Shown one piece after another: positions 24,529 through 32,218 of a stretch of 33,346 nucleotides of DNA. The stretch is taken from the NCBI GenBank assembly GCA_900540625.1, contig UQGP01000027.1, positions 1 to 33,346 of the forward strand, in the 5' to 3' direction. The position numbers and the translations under genes are program-made. A model generated the notes under the pieces. The model was not told where the DNA came from. It saw only the letters and a list, made by a program, of their open reading frames with translations, and made no database searches. The stretch is from an uncultured Porphyromonadaceae bacterium (GTDB lineage Bacteria; Bacteroidota; Bacteroidia; Bacteroidales; Muribaculaceae). Every line of letters starts with the position of its first letter. Within the stretch, counting starts at the first letter, position 1.

Positions 24529-24586
24529 GTAGCCTTTGTCTATAAAGTAGCCTTTATCTGTCTGTAAAGTAGCCTTTGTCTATAAA
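24529..24586 (-). repeat. Three tandem repeats in the hisS leader
   Basis: GTAGCCTTTGTCTATAAA at 24529-24546 and 24569-24586 (identical, 18 bases), with a 22-base variant at 24547-24568 that contains a 4-base insertion. They lie between the hisS promoter and its start codon, so they are transcribed. On the coding strand each unit reads roughly TTTATAGACAAAGGCTAC. Function unknown. Confidence 0.8.
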
Positions 24587-24625
24587 ATTGCTGTATCGCG
24601 GCTCCCGAAAGAGCCTATTGCGCCG

Positions 24626-24656
24626 CAAAGTTACGCATTTTTGCAGACAACGGCAA
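24626..24656 (-). promoter_or_regulatory. Promoter for hisS
   Basis: On the minus strand TTG (24654-24656), 20 bases, TAACTTTG (24626-24633). This is a consensus match lying between the hsdR stop and hisS, so hisS does not depend on the hsd transcript. Confidence 0.75.
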
Positions 24657-24700
24657 TATTCCCACGCCATTGCACGCCGAATGACGTTTGTCTACTGATA

Positions 24701-27700
24701 TTACTGATTGGATTTATAGTTTTCTACCTGGTCAAGGACTTTGTCAAAAACTTCGTCATTCCACTTGGGCGGATAGCCGTTTTCATCCAAAAGAAACCAT
24801 AATTCTTGGTTTAGTTCGGCTCTGACATTCTTATTTGTCAGCCAGTCAGCAAAAGACGACTTTGTGCCAATCAGCGTTTTAATCTTTTTCGCAAGAGCCT
24901 TGCATTTTTCGTTGATTACAAACGACCCGATTCTCTTGTCTTCGCCATACTCGAAGTTGTGCGTGTCGCGAAGATGCAAAAGGATGTCATAGAAAGCTTT
25001 TTCTTCGAAAGACAAGCCGAGTTTACGGAAACTGTTTTTATCCTCTCCGAGTCGGTTAAGCAAGTCTATAGCCTGCTTTGTGGCATTGCGTATAATTTTG
25101 TCCACGGCGTCTTGTTGTGCTTTGGTCGCTTCTTTGGACGAAAGTTTGGTGCGTCGGTTGTGGTATTCGTCGAGAGTCTTTTTGAGCAGTTTCTCAAATT
25201 CCTCGGCGGCGAGTTTATTAGTCTTTTTGTATTGATTGATGCTCTTGCGAAGCATTTTAATGAGTACTTCGAGGCGCGTGGCCGGCAGTTTGATGCGGTT
25301 TAATTGTTCAATAAAAGCGGGGTCGAAAATGCTTTCCTCTACGTCAGAATCAAGGATGCTGGTCACGGAATTGCATCGTAAGGCATCTGCGACCATGCGC
25401 TCTACTGCACGGTTCATGCTCTCGGTATCATGCTTTTCGCCCGAAGCTTTGCGGATATATGATGCAACACTCATAAGGCATTGCGATAGAGCGAGTTGCT
25501 CGTGTGATAGCGCGTTGGATGGTTGGCATATGTCGTATGCGGTTTTCAACCGCTTTATGTGCGCGAAGAAGAATGTCTTGGCGTCAACTTTCTTAGGCTT
25601 CGCGCCGTCCTTGGCCACGTTATACATCTTCGAAAGTGTTAGAACGTGTTCGGCGGCGTCTTGGATACAATCGAGACGGGCGAGAGGCTTAGTGTCTTTG
25701 TCTGTGAACGGGCTTAGGTCAAAGCCGACAAATAGTTGCTTGATTAAGTCCAATTCAATGACAAGGGCTTCCAACGCCAGTTGCACATCGTCTTCGCTTG
25801 GCCCGAATTTGTCGCCGCCATATAGCTTCATCGCCTCCATCATGTTACGGTGGATGCCGATATAGTCGATGATATAGCCAAATTCCTTACCGGGATATTT
25901 GCGGTTTACACGGCTTATCATTTGGATGAGGCTGTGTTTTTGGATAGGCTTGTCGTTATATAGATAGGTGAGGCAAGACACGTCAAAACCGGTTATCCAC
26001 ATATCCACTACAATTGCGATGCGGAAATTGGAATACTCTTTTTTGAAAGCATCCGCAAGGACATCGGCTCGCTTCTTGTCGCCAAGGTATTCGTACATTT
26101 CCTTGGGGTCGTTTTTGCCGCGAGTTGCGACCATCGCCATCGTTGGCATTGGCGTCAATTTTTTCAGTTCCTTGGCCGGTACATCCAAATCTTCGGGGTG
26201 CTTACGCTCTACAAACCATTCGGGCTTTAGCTCCATAAATTTTTTCAAGAGCCGGTAGCCAATATCGCGCTTGCTGCATACAACCATTGCTTTCTGAATG
26301 ACATTGGCATTATTGTCGCAGGCTGCGGTGTAATGTGCAATGATGTCGGAGGCGAGACGCTCAAGTCGGTTGTCATCGCCAAGAATGATCTCCATCGCAC
26401 TCATAGCTTTCTTGCTTGCCCGGATGTCTTCTTTGGTGGCGCCCTCTTCGGCGCATTTTTTGTAGTAGTCTTCGATTTCCTTGACTTTTTCGCTGTCAAG
26501 AGTTACGTTTGCGATTCGAGGTATATATTTTATGTTCTTGGTGATGTCGTCATCGACGGCCATACTCATTGTATAGCGGTCTACGATTTCGCCGAATACT
26601 TGGATGGTTTCGGCTATCGGAGTGCCGGTGAAGCCGACAAATGTGGCGTTTGGGAATGCGGTGCGGAGTTGTTCGGCGTATGGCTTGGTAATGAAAGCAC
26701 CAATTTTGCTTTCGTCGACCATTTTGACGGATAACCCCGGCGCATCATTCAATTCTTCTTTCTCGGCTTCGATGTCATTGTGGTCTACGACTTTCAGCTT
26801 ATTGCTTAGGCGTATCTGGGTGCGATGTGCCTCATCGGAGAAACAGATGATGTTGCGGCGGGTATTAAGCTCTCCGATGGCTTCGCAGAACTTTTGAATG
26901 GTGCAGATAAAGAAGCCGCCTGATTCGCGCATTGACAATTCCTCTTTGAGTTCTTTGCGGTTTTTGACAACCTTGGTCGTGCCGAGTTCGAGAAAATCGG
27001 ACGAACGCAGAAATAGCTTGCCGGCTTGTGTCTGCAAGTCGTCGCGGTCTACAATCATTATAATTGTCGGAGACCCCAGCTCTTTGCATCTGAGCGAGAG
27101 TTGCCGGGCAAGGAACATCATTGTGTAAGTTTTGCCGCAACCGGTCGCCCCAAAATATGTTCCGCCTTTGGACGAGTGTTCGGCAAAAGCCTCTCGGATA
27201 CTCTCACGAAGTATGCGTGTTGCAAAGAATTGGGGATAGCGGCAGACGACTTCTTCTTCACCGTCGAAGTCGGCATCCGGGAAATACACATAGTCACGCA
27301 GTATTTCAAGAAAACGGGTAGGGTGGTACGCGCCTTTGACGATTGTCCGCACCTGGTCTATGCCTTTTTGTGCCGAAGGGTCTTCGTTGTTGACTTTCTT
27401 CCACGAGTAATAGTGTTCGTAGGGACTGTATGTCGTGCCAAGTCGTGTGTTGTTGGCGGTGGCATCGCTGATGCATGAAAGCGGCGTGTACCGCAGCAGG
27501 TGAGGAATGTCCCGAAGATAGCGGGTATGGATTTGTTTGTATGCGTCCGCAATGGTGGCATCTTCTTTTGTCGGATTCTTCAACTCGAAGATGCAGAGTG
27601 GTATTCCGTTGACATAGAGAAGTACGTCGGGGATGCGTACATCACCATTTGTCCCATAGCCGACTTCAAGCTGGTTGACCGCTCGGAATGTGTTCTTTTC

Positions 27701-28033
27701 TGGTTCGTCGAAGTCTATAAACTTTATGTCGAAAGTCTCGCCATCACCGTTTCGGGTGTAACGGAACTTGTCTCGTACGAGTAGAAATGTGTTGCGTAGC
27801 CTCTCGAAGTGCGTCTGTCCCGGCACGTGGCGCAGCTTGCCGACAATCGCGGCTGCATCATCGTCTGTCAGCCCCGGATAGCGAGATTGAAGAGACTCGG
27901 TCAATTCATCGATAAGTAGCGGCTCGAGTATTTGGCGGTGGATGGTTTTGCCGTTAGTGTATTGCCAGCCCTCGGCTTGTAGCAGGTCGATAAGGGCTTC
28001 TTCGTATTCGCTTTCGTATAGTCTGCCTCTCAT
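24701..28033 (-). CDS. hsdR: Type I restriction enzyme, restriction/translocase subunit
   Basis: A 1110-residue subunit that pulls DNA past the complex using ATP and cuts unmodified DNA. The start at 28033 (MRGRLYESEYEEALIDLL) is preferred: it lies 11 bases after the hsdS stop and begins at the conserved region, whereas the upstream ATG at 28081 would overlap hsdS. The nuclease motif is D136...E150-L-K152 (IPDVLLYVNG, FELKNPT). The helicase motor has Walker A GATGCGKT (295-302) and DEAH box SDEAHRT (400-403), then motif GFTGTPI and a helical C-terminal domain. The length and motifs appear intact, so it should be active. It is the last gene of the hsdM-fic-hsdS-hsdR operon. Confidence 0.96.
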   Translation of the reverse strand: MRGRLYESEYEEALIDLLQAEGWQYTNGKTIHRQILEPLLIDELTESLQSRYPGLTDDDAAAIVGKLRHVPGQTHFERLRNTFLLVRDKFRYTRNGDGETFDIKFIDFDEPEKNTFRAVNQLEVGYGTNGDVRIPDVLLYVNGIPLCIFELKNPTKEDATIADAYKQIHTRYLRDIPHLLRYTPLSCISDATANNTRLGTTYSPYEHYYSWKKVNNEDPSAQKGIDQVRTIVKGAYHPTRFLEILRDYVYFPDADFDGEEEVVCRYPQFFATRILRESIREAFAEHSSKGGTYFGATGCGKTYTMMFLARQLSLRCKELGSPTIIMIVDRDDLQTQAGKLFLRSSDFLELGTTKVVKNRKELKEELSMRESGGFFICTIQKFCEAIGELNTRRNIICFSDEAHRTQIRLSNKLKVVDHNDIEAEKEELNDAPGLSVKMVDESKIGAFITKPYAEQLRTAFPNATFVGFTGTPIAETIQVFGEIVDRYTMSMAVDDDITKNIKYIPRIANVTLDSEKVKEIEDYYKKCAEEGATKEDIRASKKAMSAMEIILGDDNRLERLASDIIAHYTAACDNNANVIQKAMVVCSKRDIGYRLLKKFMELKPEWFVERKHPEDLDVPAKELKKLTPMPTMAMVATRGKNDPKEMYEYLGDKKRADVLADAFKKEYSNFRIAIVVDMWITGFDVSCLTYLYNDKPIQKHSLIQMISRVNRKYPGKEFGYIIDYIGIHRNMMEAMKLYGGDKFGPSEDDVQLALEALVIELDLIKQLFVGFDLSPFTDKDTKPLARLDCIQDAAEHVLTLSKMYNVAKDGAKPKKVDAKTFFFAHIKRLKTAYDICQPSNALSHEQLALSQCLMSVASYIRKASGEKHDTESMNRAVERMVADALRCNSVTSILDSDVEESIFDPAFIEQLNRIKLPATRLEVLIKMLRKSINQYKKTNKLAAEEFEKLLKKTLDEYHNRRTKLSSKEATKAQQDAVDKIIRNATKQAIDLLNRLGEDKNSFRKLGLSFEEKAFYDILLHLRDTHNFEYGEDKRIGSFVINEKCKALAKKIKTLIGTKSSFADWLTNKNVRAELNQELWFLLDENGYPPKWNDEVFDKVLDQVENYKSNQ

Positions 28034-28044
28034 TGTCGGTAGGT

Positions 28045-29166
28045 TTATGAATTGGCGGCACGTTGTACCAATGCCGGACAAATGTCTTTCAATCTTTCTC
28101 TTGCTTCGGATGCAATTTTCTTGGCTCTCTCGGCGCAGTCGAAGACTTCAACAACGGCTCTCTGTACTTCGATGGGCGGTAAGGGAATCTTCACACGGCA
28201 CATTTCGCTCCAATCGAAGGTTTCCCTTGCACTGCCCCATGAGTTGAAACGTGCGTATCGGTCAAACTCAGGACGGCTTAGAAGCATAAATAGATATTCG
28301 GGAAGAAGTTGTTCCGTGTCCTTGCTTCGAAAAACTGTGTATATTGATGAAACAATAACAGATTTGTCGGATAAATTAAGAGCCAGCGCGATTTTATCTC
28401 CACGGCGTGAAGTGTCGGCCACATAGACGAACTCATAGGTCGTTACTACTTTATAAAGATTGAGTGAAACGCCATCCATGTTTGCTTTTGTCGGAATGAG
28501 TTTTTTGTCGGTACTTATTCCGACAACATCATCAACGGAAAAATTGTTGCCGGCACGTTCATCGCAAATCTCGATGTAGTCGCCGAGCGGTACGGCCGGA
28601 TACTTGGCGCGGCAGTCCACGATGTAGGCGTGGCAGGCTGTGGAAATGCGTTGTTGTAATGCCTCGTTTTGCTTCGCGATTGTTTTCAGTCCGTTATATA
28701 CGGCCACCGTCTCACGCTGCACTTCGATGGACGGCAAAGGAACTTTGATGTCGCAAAATCTCTCCCAATCAAGGTTTGAGCGGATGCTCCCATCACTAAT
28801 GAACCAGCCGTATCTATCGCTTTCGTTTCGATTGAACTGTAAGAAAAGATATGCGGGTAAAAGGACTGATGTGTCGTTTACTTTGAAGGTGGTGTAAGCC
28901 GGAGAAACCAAAATTGGACATTCGCCATCATATACCGCGATACGAATACAAATATCACGGCCCGTTTGCATACCACTGAAAACGAAAGTTCCCTTTTCAA
29001 CGACTTTGTATTTGGTGTTATCCAATTCGTTAGTGTCGGCTACGGTAGGCATAAAGGCTTTGTCCTTGTTTATGCCGTAAAAGGGATAAGACTTGCCATC
29101 TGTATTCCTGCGGTCGCAAATATCGATAAGGTCACCAAGTCGCACAAGCTGGGCTGATTCTTTCAT
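28045..29166 (-). CDS. hsdS: Type I restriction enzyme, DNA specificity subunit
   Basis: A 373-residue subunit that sets the bipartite DNA target. It has two target-recognition domains (about 5-150 and 185-330), each followed by a conserved helical spacer (KVPLPSIEVQRETVAVYNGL and KIPLPPIEVQRAVVEVFDCA). The two halves resemble each other (DICDRRN/EICDERA; NLDWERFCDI/TFDWSEMCRV), as expected from the circular pseudo-repeat of HsdS. The corresponding DNA has a 25-base near-repeat at 28163-28187 and 28718-28742. Its ATG overlaps the stop of the fic gene as ATGA (29163-29166), so translation is probably coupled. The recognition sequence cannot be predicted. Confidence 0.95.
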   Translation of the reverse strand: MKESAQLVRLGDLIDICDRRNTDGKSYPFYGINKDKAFMPTVADTNELDNTKYKVVEKGTFVFSGMQTGRDICIRIAVYDGECPILVSPAYTTFKVNDTSVLLPAYLFLQFNRNESDRYGWFISDGSIRSNLDWERFCDIKVPLPSIEVQRETVAVYNGLKTIAKQNEALQQRISTACHAYIVDCRAKYPAVPLGDYIEICDERAGNNFSVDDVVGISTDKKLIPTKANMDGVSLNLYKVVTTYEFVYVADTSRRGDKIALALNLSDKSVIVSSIYTVFRSKDTEQLLPEYLFMLLSRPEFDRYARFNSWGSARETFDWSEMCRVKIPLPPIEVQRAVVEVFDCAERAKKIASEARERLKDICPALVQRAANS

Positions 29167-30305
29167 CGTTTATCAAACAAAGATAAATAAGCGTCAAATA
29201 CGAATATACGGTTGCGGCTCTGCCCGGTCGTTTCTACAAGTATTTTGTCGTCGCACATCTGCTTGACAAGGTCGTTTGCTGCCTTATAACTCACGTTGCA
29301 TATTTGAGTCACGTCTTCAACTTTCACAAATGGATTACGAAGAAGTGCATGCAATAATAATATGCCGATTGTCGCACGACGACCATATCTAGAACGAATA
29401 CGGCTCTCTAAATCCTCCTTAAACCGAATTATCTCCGAAAGTGAAGCGGCTGCAAGTGAAGCGGTTTGCTCTACACCGACAAGGAAGTATTTAATCCATT
29501 GCAGCAAATCGTTTTTTGTACGGATTCCACTAAGATTGTCATAGTAGAGATCTTTGGGATTTTCAAAGAAATTAGAAAGGTAAAGAAGTGGTTTGTTAAG
29601 TAAACCTTCTTTGACGAGATAGAGAGTTATAAGCAGACGCCCAATACGGCCATTTCCATCAAGAAACGGATGTATCGTTTCAAATTGGTAATGTGCGATA
29701 GCAATCCTCATCAGCGCGGGCATTTGGATTTGGTCGTTGTTGAGGAATTTTTCAAGGTCACTCATCAAATCCGGCACAAGTTGATGAGATGGAGGAATGA
29801 AGCGAGCATCGGCGATGGATTTACCTCCAATCCAGTTTTGGCTTGTACGGTATTCCCCCGGCAACTTATGTTCGCCTCTCACGCTGTTAAGGAGAATCTT
29901 GTGAGTTTTCTTTATCAGCCTCGACGATATTGGCAAGGTGTCCAAATCGGAGATGGCAGAATTAATGGCGCGGATATAGTTATTGACCTCTTGCCAATCA
30001 TCTCTACGTTCCGGGCTGATTTCAATTTCAGGTAACAGTGCTTCATCCATTCGCGTCTGAGTTCCCTCGATACGACTTGATATGACTGCCTCTTTTGCAA
30101 CGTGTAGTTGCAAAAACAAATCAATGTTTGGTACAAGTAGAGAAAAGGAATTAAGCTCACCAAGCCTTACGGCAGCTTTTTCAAGTAGATGGTTAAGGCT
30201 TGGGTCTGACCAAGTCCAACAATCATTTATGTTGTTGGGGACAAAGTATTTGTAGTTGAATCCTGATTCGTAGTGCCCGGCTTTAAATTGTTCTATGGTA
30301 ATCAT
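29163..30305 (-). CDS. Fic-domain protein within the type I R-M operon
   Basis: A 380-residue Fic protein, a family that usually transfers AMP or another nucleotide part to hydroxyl groups of target proteins. The intact catalytic motif is HPFLDGNGR (212-220, H212). The N-terminal domain carries an inhibitory-helix motif of the S-x-x-x-E-G form (S76 to G81, in ISSRIEGTQT), placing it in the self-inhibited class with the inhibitor N-terminal to the Fic core. The C-terminus (about 315-380, VEDVTQICNVSYKAANDLVKQM) looks like a winged-helix DNA-binding domain. It sits between hsdM and hsdS, with its TGA inside the ATGA that starts hsdS. Upstream are two AT-rich palindromes. Its target, and whether it acts on Hsd subunits or on transcription, are unknown. 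Confidence 0.93.
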   Translation of the reverse strand: MITIEQFKAGHYESGFNYKYFVPNNINDCWTWSDPSLNHLLEKAAVRLGELNSFSLLVPNIDLFLQLHVAKEAVISSRIEGTQTRMDEALLPEIEISPERRDDWQEVNNYIRAINSAISDLDTLPISSRLIKKTHKILLNSVRGEHKLPGEYRTSQNWIGGKSIADARFIPPSHQLVPDLMSDLEKFLNNDQIQMPALMRIAIAHYQFETIHPFLDGNGRIGRLLITLYLVKEGLLNKPLLYLSNFFENPKDLYYDNLSGIRTKNDLLQWIKYFLVGVEQTASLAAASLSEIIRFKEDLESRIRSRYGRRATIGILLLHALLRNPFVKVEDVTQICNVSYKAANDLVKQMCDDKILVETTGQSRNRIFVFDAYLSLFDKR

Positions 30306-30318
30306 CGCAATTTAACGG

Positions 30319-30390
30319 AAAGTAAAATAACATATTCCTTATTTTAGTTTTAGCCCTCAAAGTAAAATAACACTTTTCTTATTTTACTTT
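30319..30390. promoter_or_regulatory. Paired AT-rich palindromes between hsdM and fic
   Basis: Two inverted repeats with a 40-base period: AAAGTAAAATAA 30319-30330 with TTATTTTAGTTT 30339-30350 (one mismatch), and AAAGTAAAATAA 30359-30370 with TTATTTTACTTT 30379-30390 (perfect). Each has an 8-base spacer. The second overlaps the hsdM stop codon (30384-30386). The layout resembles a double operator; without GC pairs it is a poor terminator. Confidence 0.75.
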
Positions 30391-32012
30391 CGGTCCGGTT
30401 TGTATCCAAGGGCGGTGAAGGCTTTGGCGAGCGCGTCTTGGTTTTGTTTTTGGAGGTCTATCATCTCTGAGACTGCGGTGGCGGTTTCCGACAGCACTTT
30501 GTCGTAGTCAATAGATTGGTCGCGGTCGACAAACTCTATATAGCGGCTCGGCACGAGCGAATACTCGTTGGCGGCGAGTTCGGACAAGCCGACCGAACGG
30601 TAGAGTTCCGGCTCGGCATAGGTCGAGCCGTCTGTGCCTTCCTGTTGCCAGCGGAAGTAGATCTCCTTGGCGCGGTTGACTTGGTCTTCTTTTAGTGCGA
30701 CTTTCTTTTTCTGCTCGCCCTTCACCGGGTTTTCAGTCCACGAGCGCAAGTCCATAAAAAGGATTTCGCCGGAGCGGTTGCGCAGTCGGCGACCGTGGTG
30801 CATCCCGCCTTTCTTATTCATATTAAGAATCCAAAGAGTGACGGATATGTCCGTAGTATAGAACAGCTCTCGCGGAAGCACAATGATAGCCTCCACGTTG
30901 TCGTTGACTATCAGGTTGCGACGAATTTCCTTGGCGTCTTCGTCTCCCAATGCGCCGTTGGCGAGGAGAAATCCGGCGATGCCCTTGCCTGCTCTTAGTT
31001 TGAAAAGCATATGTAGAATCCAAGCGTAGTTGGCGTTGCTTTCGGGCGGAGTTCCGTAGTCAGACCAATTCTTGCCCTCGGTTATCCCCGGCTTGAACCA
31101 GTGTTTCAGGTTGAAAGGCGGATTGGCCATGATATAATCAAATTTGATGCCGTCATGGAGGTCTTTCTCGAAGGTCGATTTGGCGCAATCGCCGAGATGG
31201 TGCGAGATGCCGCGCATCGCGAGGTTCATCTTGGCAAGGCGGTAGGTGGCCGGTTCCTTTTCCTGCCCGAATACATTCACGGCGGTGATGTCGCCCTGTT
31301 TGGCCTCTACATATTTGGCGCACTGTATAAACATTCCGCCCGAACCGCAGCACGGGTCGTATAATGTTCCATCGAAGGGTTCGATAAAGGCGGCAATCAA
31401 TTCTACAATGTCGTGTGGCGTGTAAAACTCGCCGTCTTCCTTTGTAGCATTGACGGCAAAGGATTTCAGGAAGTACTCGTAGACACGACCGATAAGGTCG
31501 CGTTCCTCGCCGAAAGTCTTGTGTGAAATCTTATTGACCTCGTCCACGACTTTTTTTAGGTCGTTGGGCTGGATATTTACGTTGGTGAACAGACTTAGTT
31601 TGACACAACCTTTCAGGGCTTCACCGCTTTCGTCTATGGCTTGAAGAGCATCGTCAAGGGCTGCATTCAGCCCTGTTGACGGGACGTTTATGAGTTTCGA
31701 CCACCGGGCAGCCTCCGGCACGAATACAGTGTTCTTGTAGCGTGCAGGCGAGTCGAGAAAGGCTTCAATCTTGTATTCACTAATACCGCGGTCAAGACAC
31801 ATCTGCCTCATCTCGGCTTGAGTGTCGTCAAACTTTTCGCCGATGAAGCGAAGAAAGACCAACGTGAGGATTACATCGCGTTTGTCGTTCAACGAGGCGC
31901 TGCCACGCAGATAGTCGCGGCAGTTAAAGAGTATAGACTCAAGTGATATGCCTTTGTCTTCTTTTTTATTCTTACGAGGCTTGCTTGATGCCTCAGACTT
32001 GTCTTTTGCCAT
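30384..32012 (-). CDS. hsdM: Type I restriction enzyme, adenine methyltransferase subunit
   Basis: A 542-residue N6-adenine methyltransferase that protects host sites and is needed for target binding with HsdS. The N-terminal helical HsdM_N domain (about 22-165, SLESILFNCRDYLRG) is followed by the methyltransferase core: GEFYTPHDIVELIA (194-207), the SAM-binding motif DPCCGSGG (219-226) and the catalytic motif NPPF (297-300, in DYIMANPPFNLKHW). The C-terminus is helical, as usual for HsdS contact. All key residues are present. A -7 element lies 33 bases upstream of the ATG. The first gene of the R-M operon, divergent from the C1 peptidase gene. Confidence 0.96.
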   Translation of the reverse strand: MAKDKSEASSKPRKNKKEDKGISLESILFNCRDYLRGSASLNDKRDVILTLVFLRFIGEKFDDTQAEMRQMCLDRGISEYKIEAFLDSPARYKNTVFVPEAARWSKLINVPSTGLNAALDDALQAIDESGEALKGCVKLSLFTNVNIQPNDLKKVVDEVNKISHKTFGEERDLIGRVYEYFLKSFAVNATKEDGEFYTPHDIVELIAAFIEPFDGTLYDPCCGSGGMFIQCAKYVEAKQGDITAVNVFGQEKEPATYRLAKMNLAMRGISHHLGDCAKSTFEKDLHDGIKFDYIMANPPFNLKHWFKPGITEGKNWSDYGTPPESNANYAWILHMLFKLRAGKGIAGFLLANGALGDEDAKEIRRNLIVNDNVEAIIVLPRELFYTTDISVTLWILNMNKKGGMHHGRRLRNRSGEILFMDLRSWTENPVKGEQKKKVALKEDQVNRAKEIYFRWQQEGTDGSTYAEPELYRSVGLSELAANEYSLVPSRYIEFVDRDQSIDYDKVLSETATAVSEMIDLQKQNQDALAKAFTALGYKPDRK

Positions 32013-32044
32013 AGGGGGGCAGTGCTTATTAGGTGCTTATCATA

Positions 32045-32052
32045 CAAAGTTA
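32045..32052 (-). promoter_or_regulatory. -7 promoter element for the hsd operon
   Basis: The minus strand reads TAACTTTG, 33 bases before hsdM. No TTG is at the -33 distance, so the element may be weak or regulated. Confidence 0.5.
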
Positions 32053-32111
32053 CGAACAATTTGTGAGACTTTGGCTGTTTGTGCCAAAGATAATTCGGGG
32101 GATGTCGGGTA

Positions 32112-32143
32112 TTTGCGGTATTGGAGAAAAATGCGTAATTTTG
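32112..32143 (+). promoter_or_regulatory. Promoter for the C1 peptidase gene
   Basis: TTTG (32112-32115), 20 bases, TAATTTTG (32136-32143), a near-ideal Bacteroidota promoter 76 bases before the ATG. Confidence 0.75.
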
Positions 32144-32218
32144 GGGGCATAACGCAAAAGGAATTATAACAATTGGCGATGGTCGTAGGGCCTGCGCCAT
32201 AAAATACTGATAATAGCA

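Noticed and set aside
24504..24700. T-box or histidine attenuator in the hisS leader
   Set aside because: There is no run of His codons, no T-box sequence and no terminator hairpin between the promoter and hisS; only tandem repeats are seen.
28034..28081. Upstream start for hsdR overlapping hsdS
   Set aside because: The ATG at 28033 follows the hsdS stop by 11 bases and begins at the conserved HsdR N-terminus.
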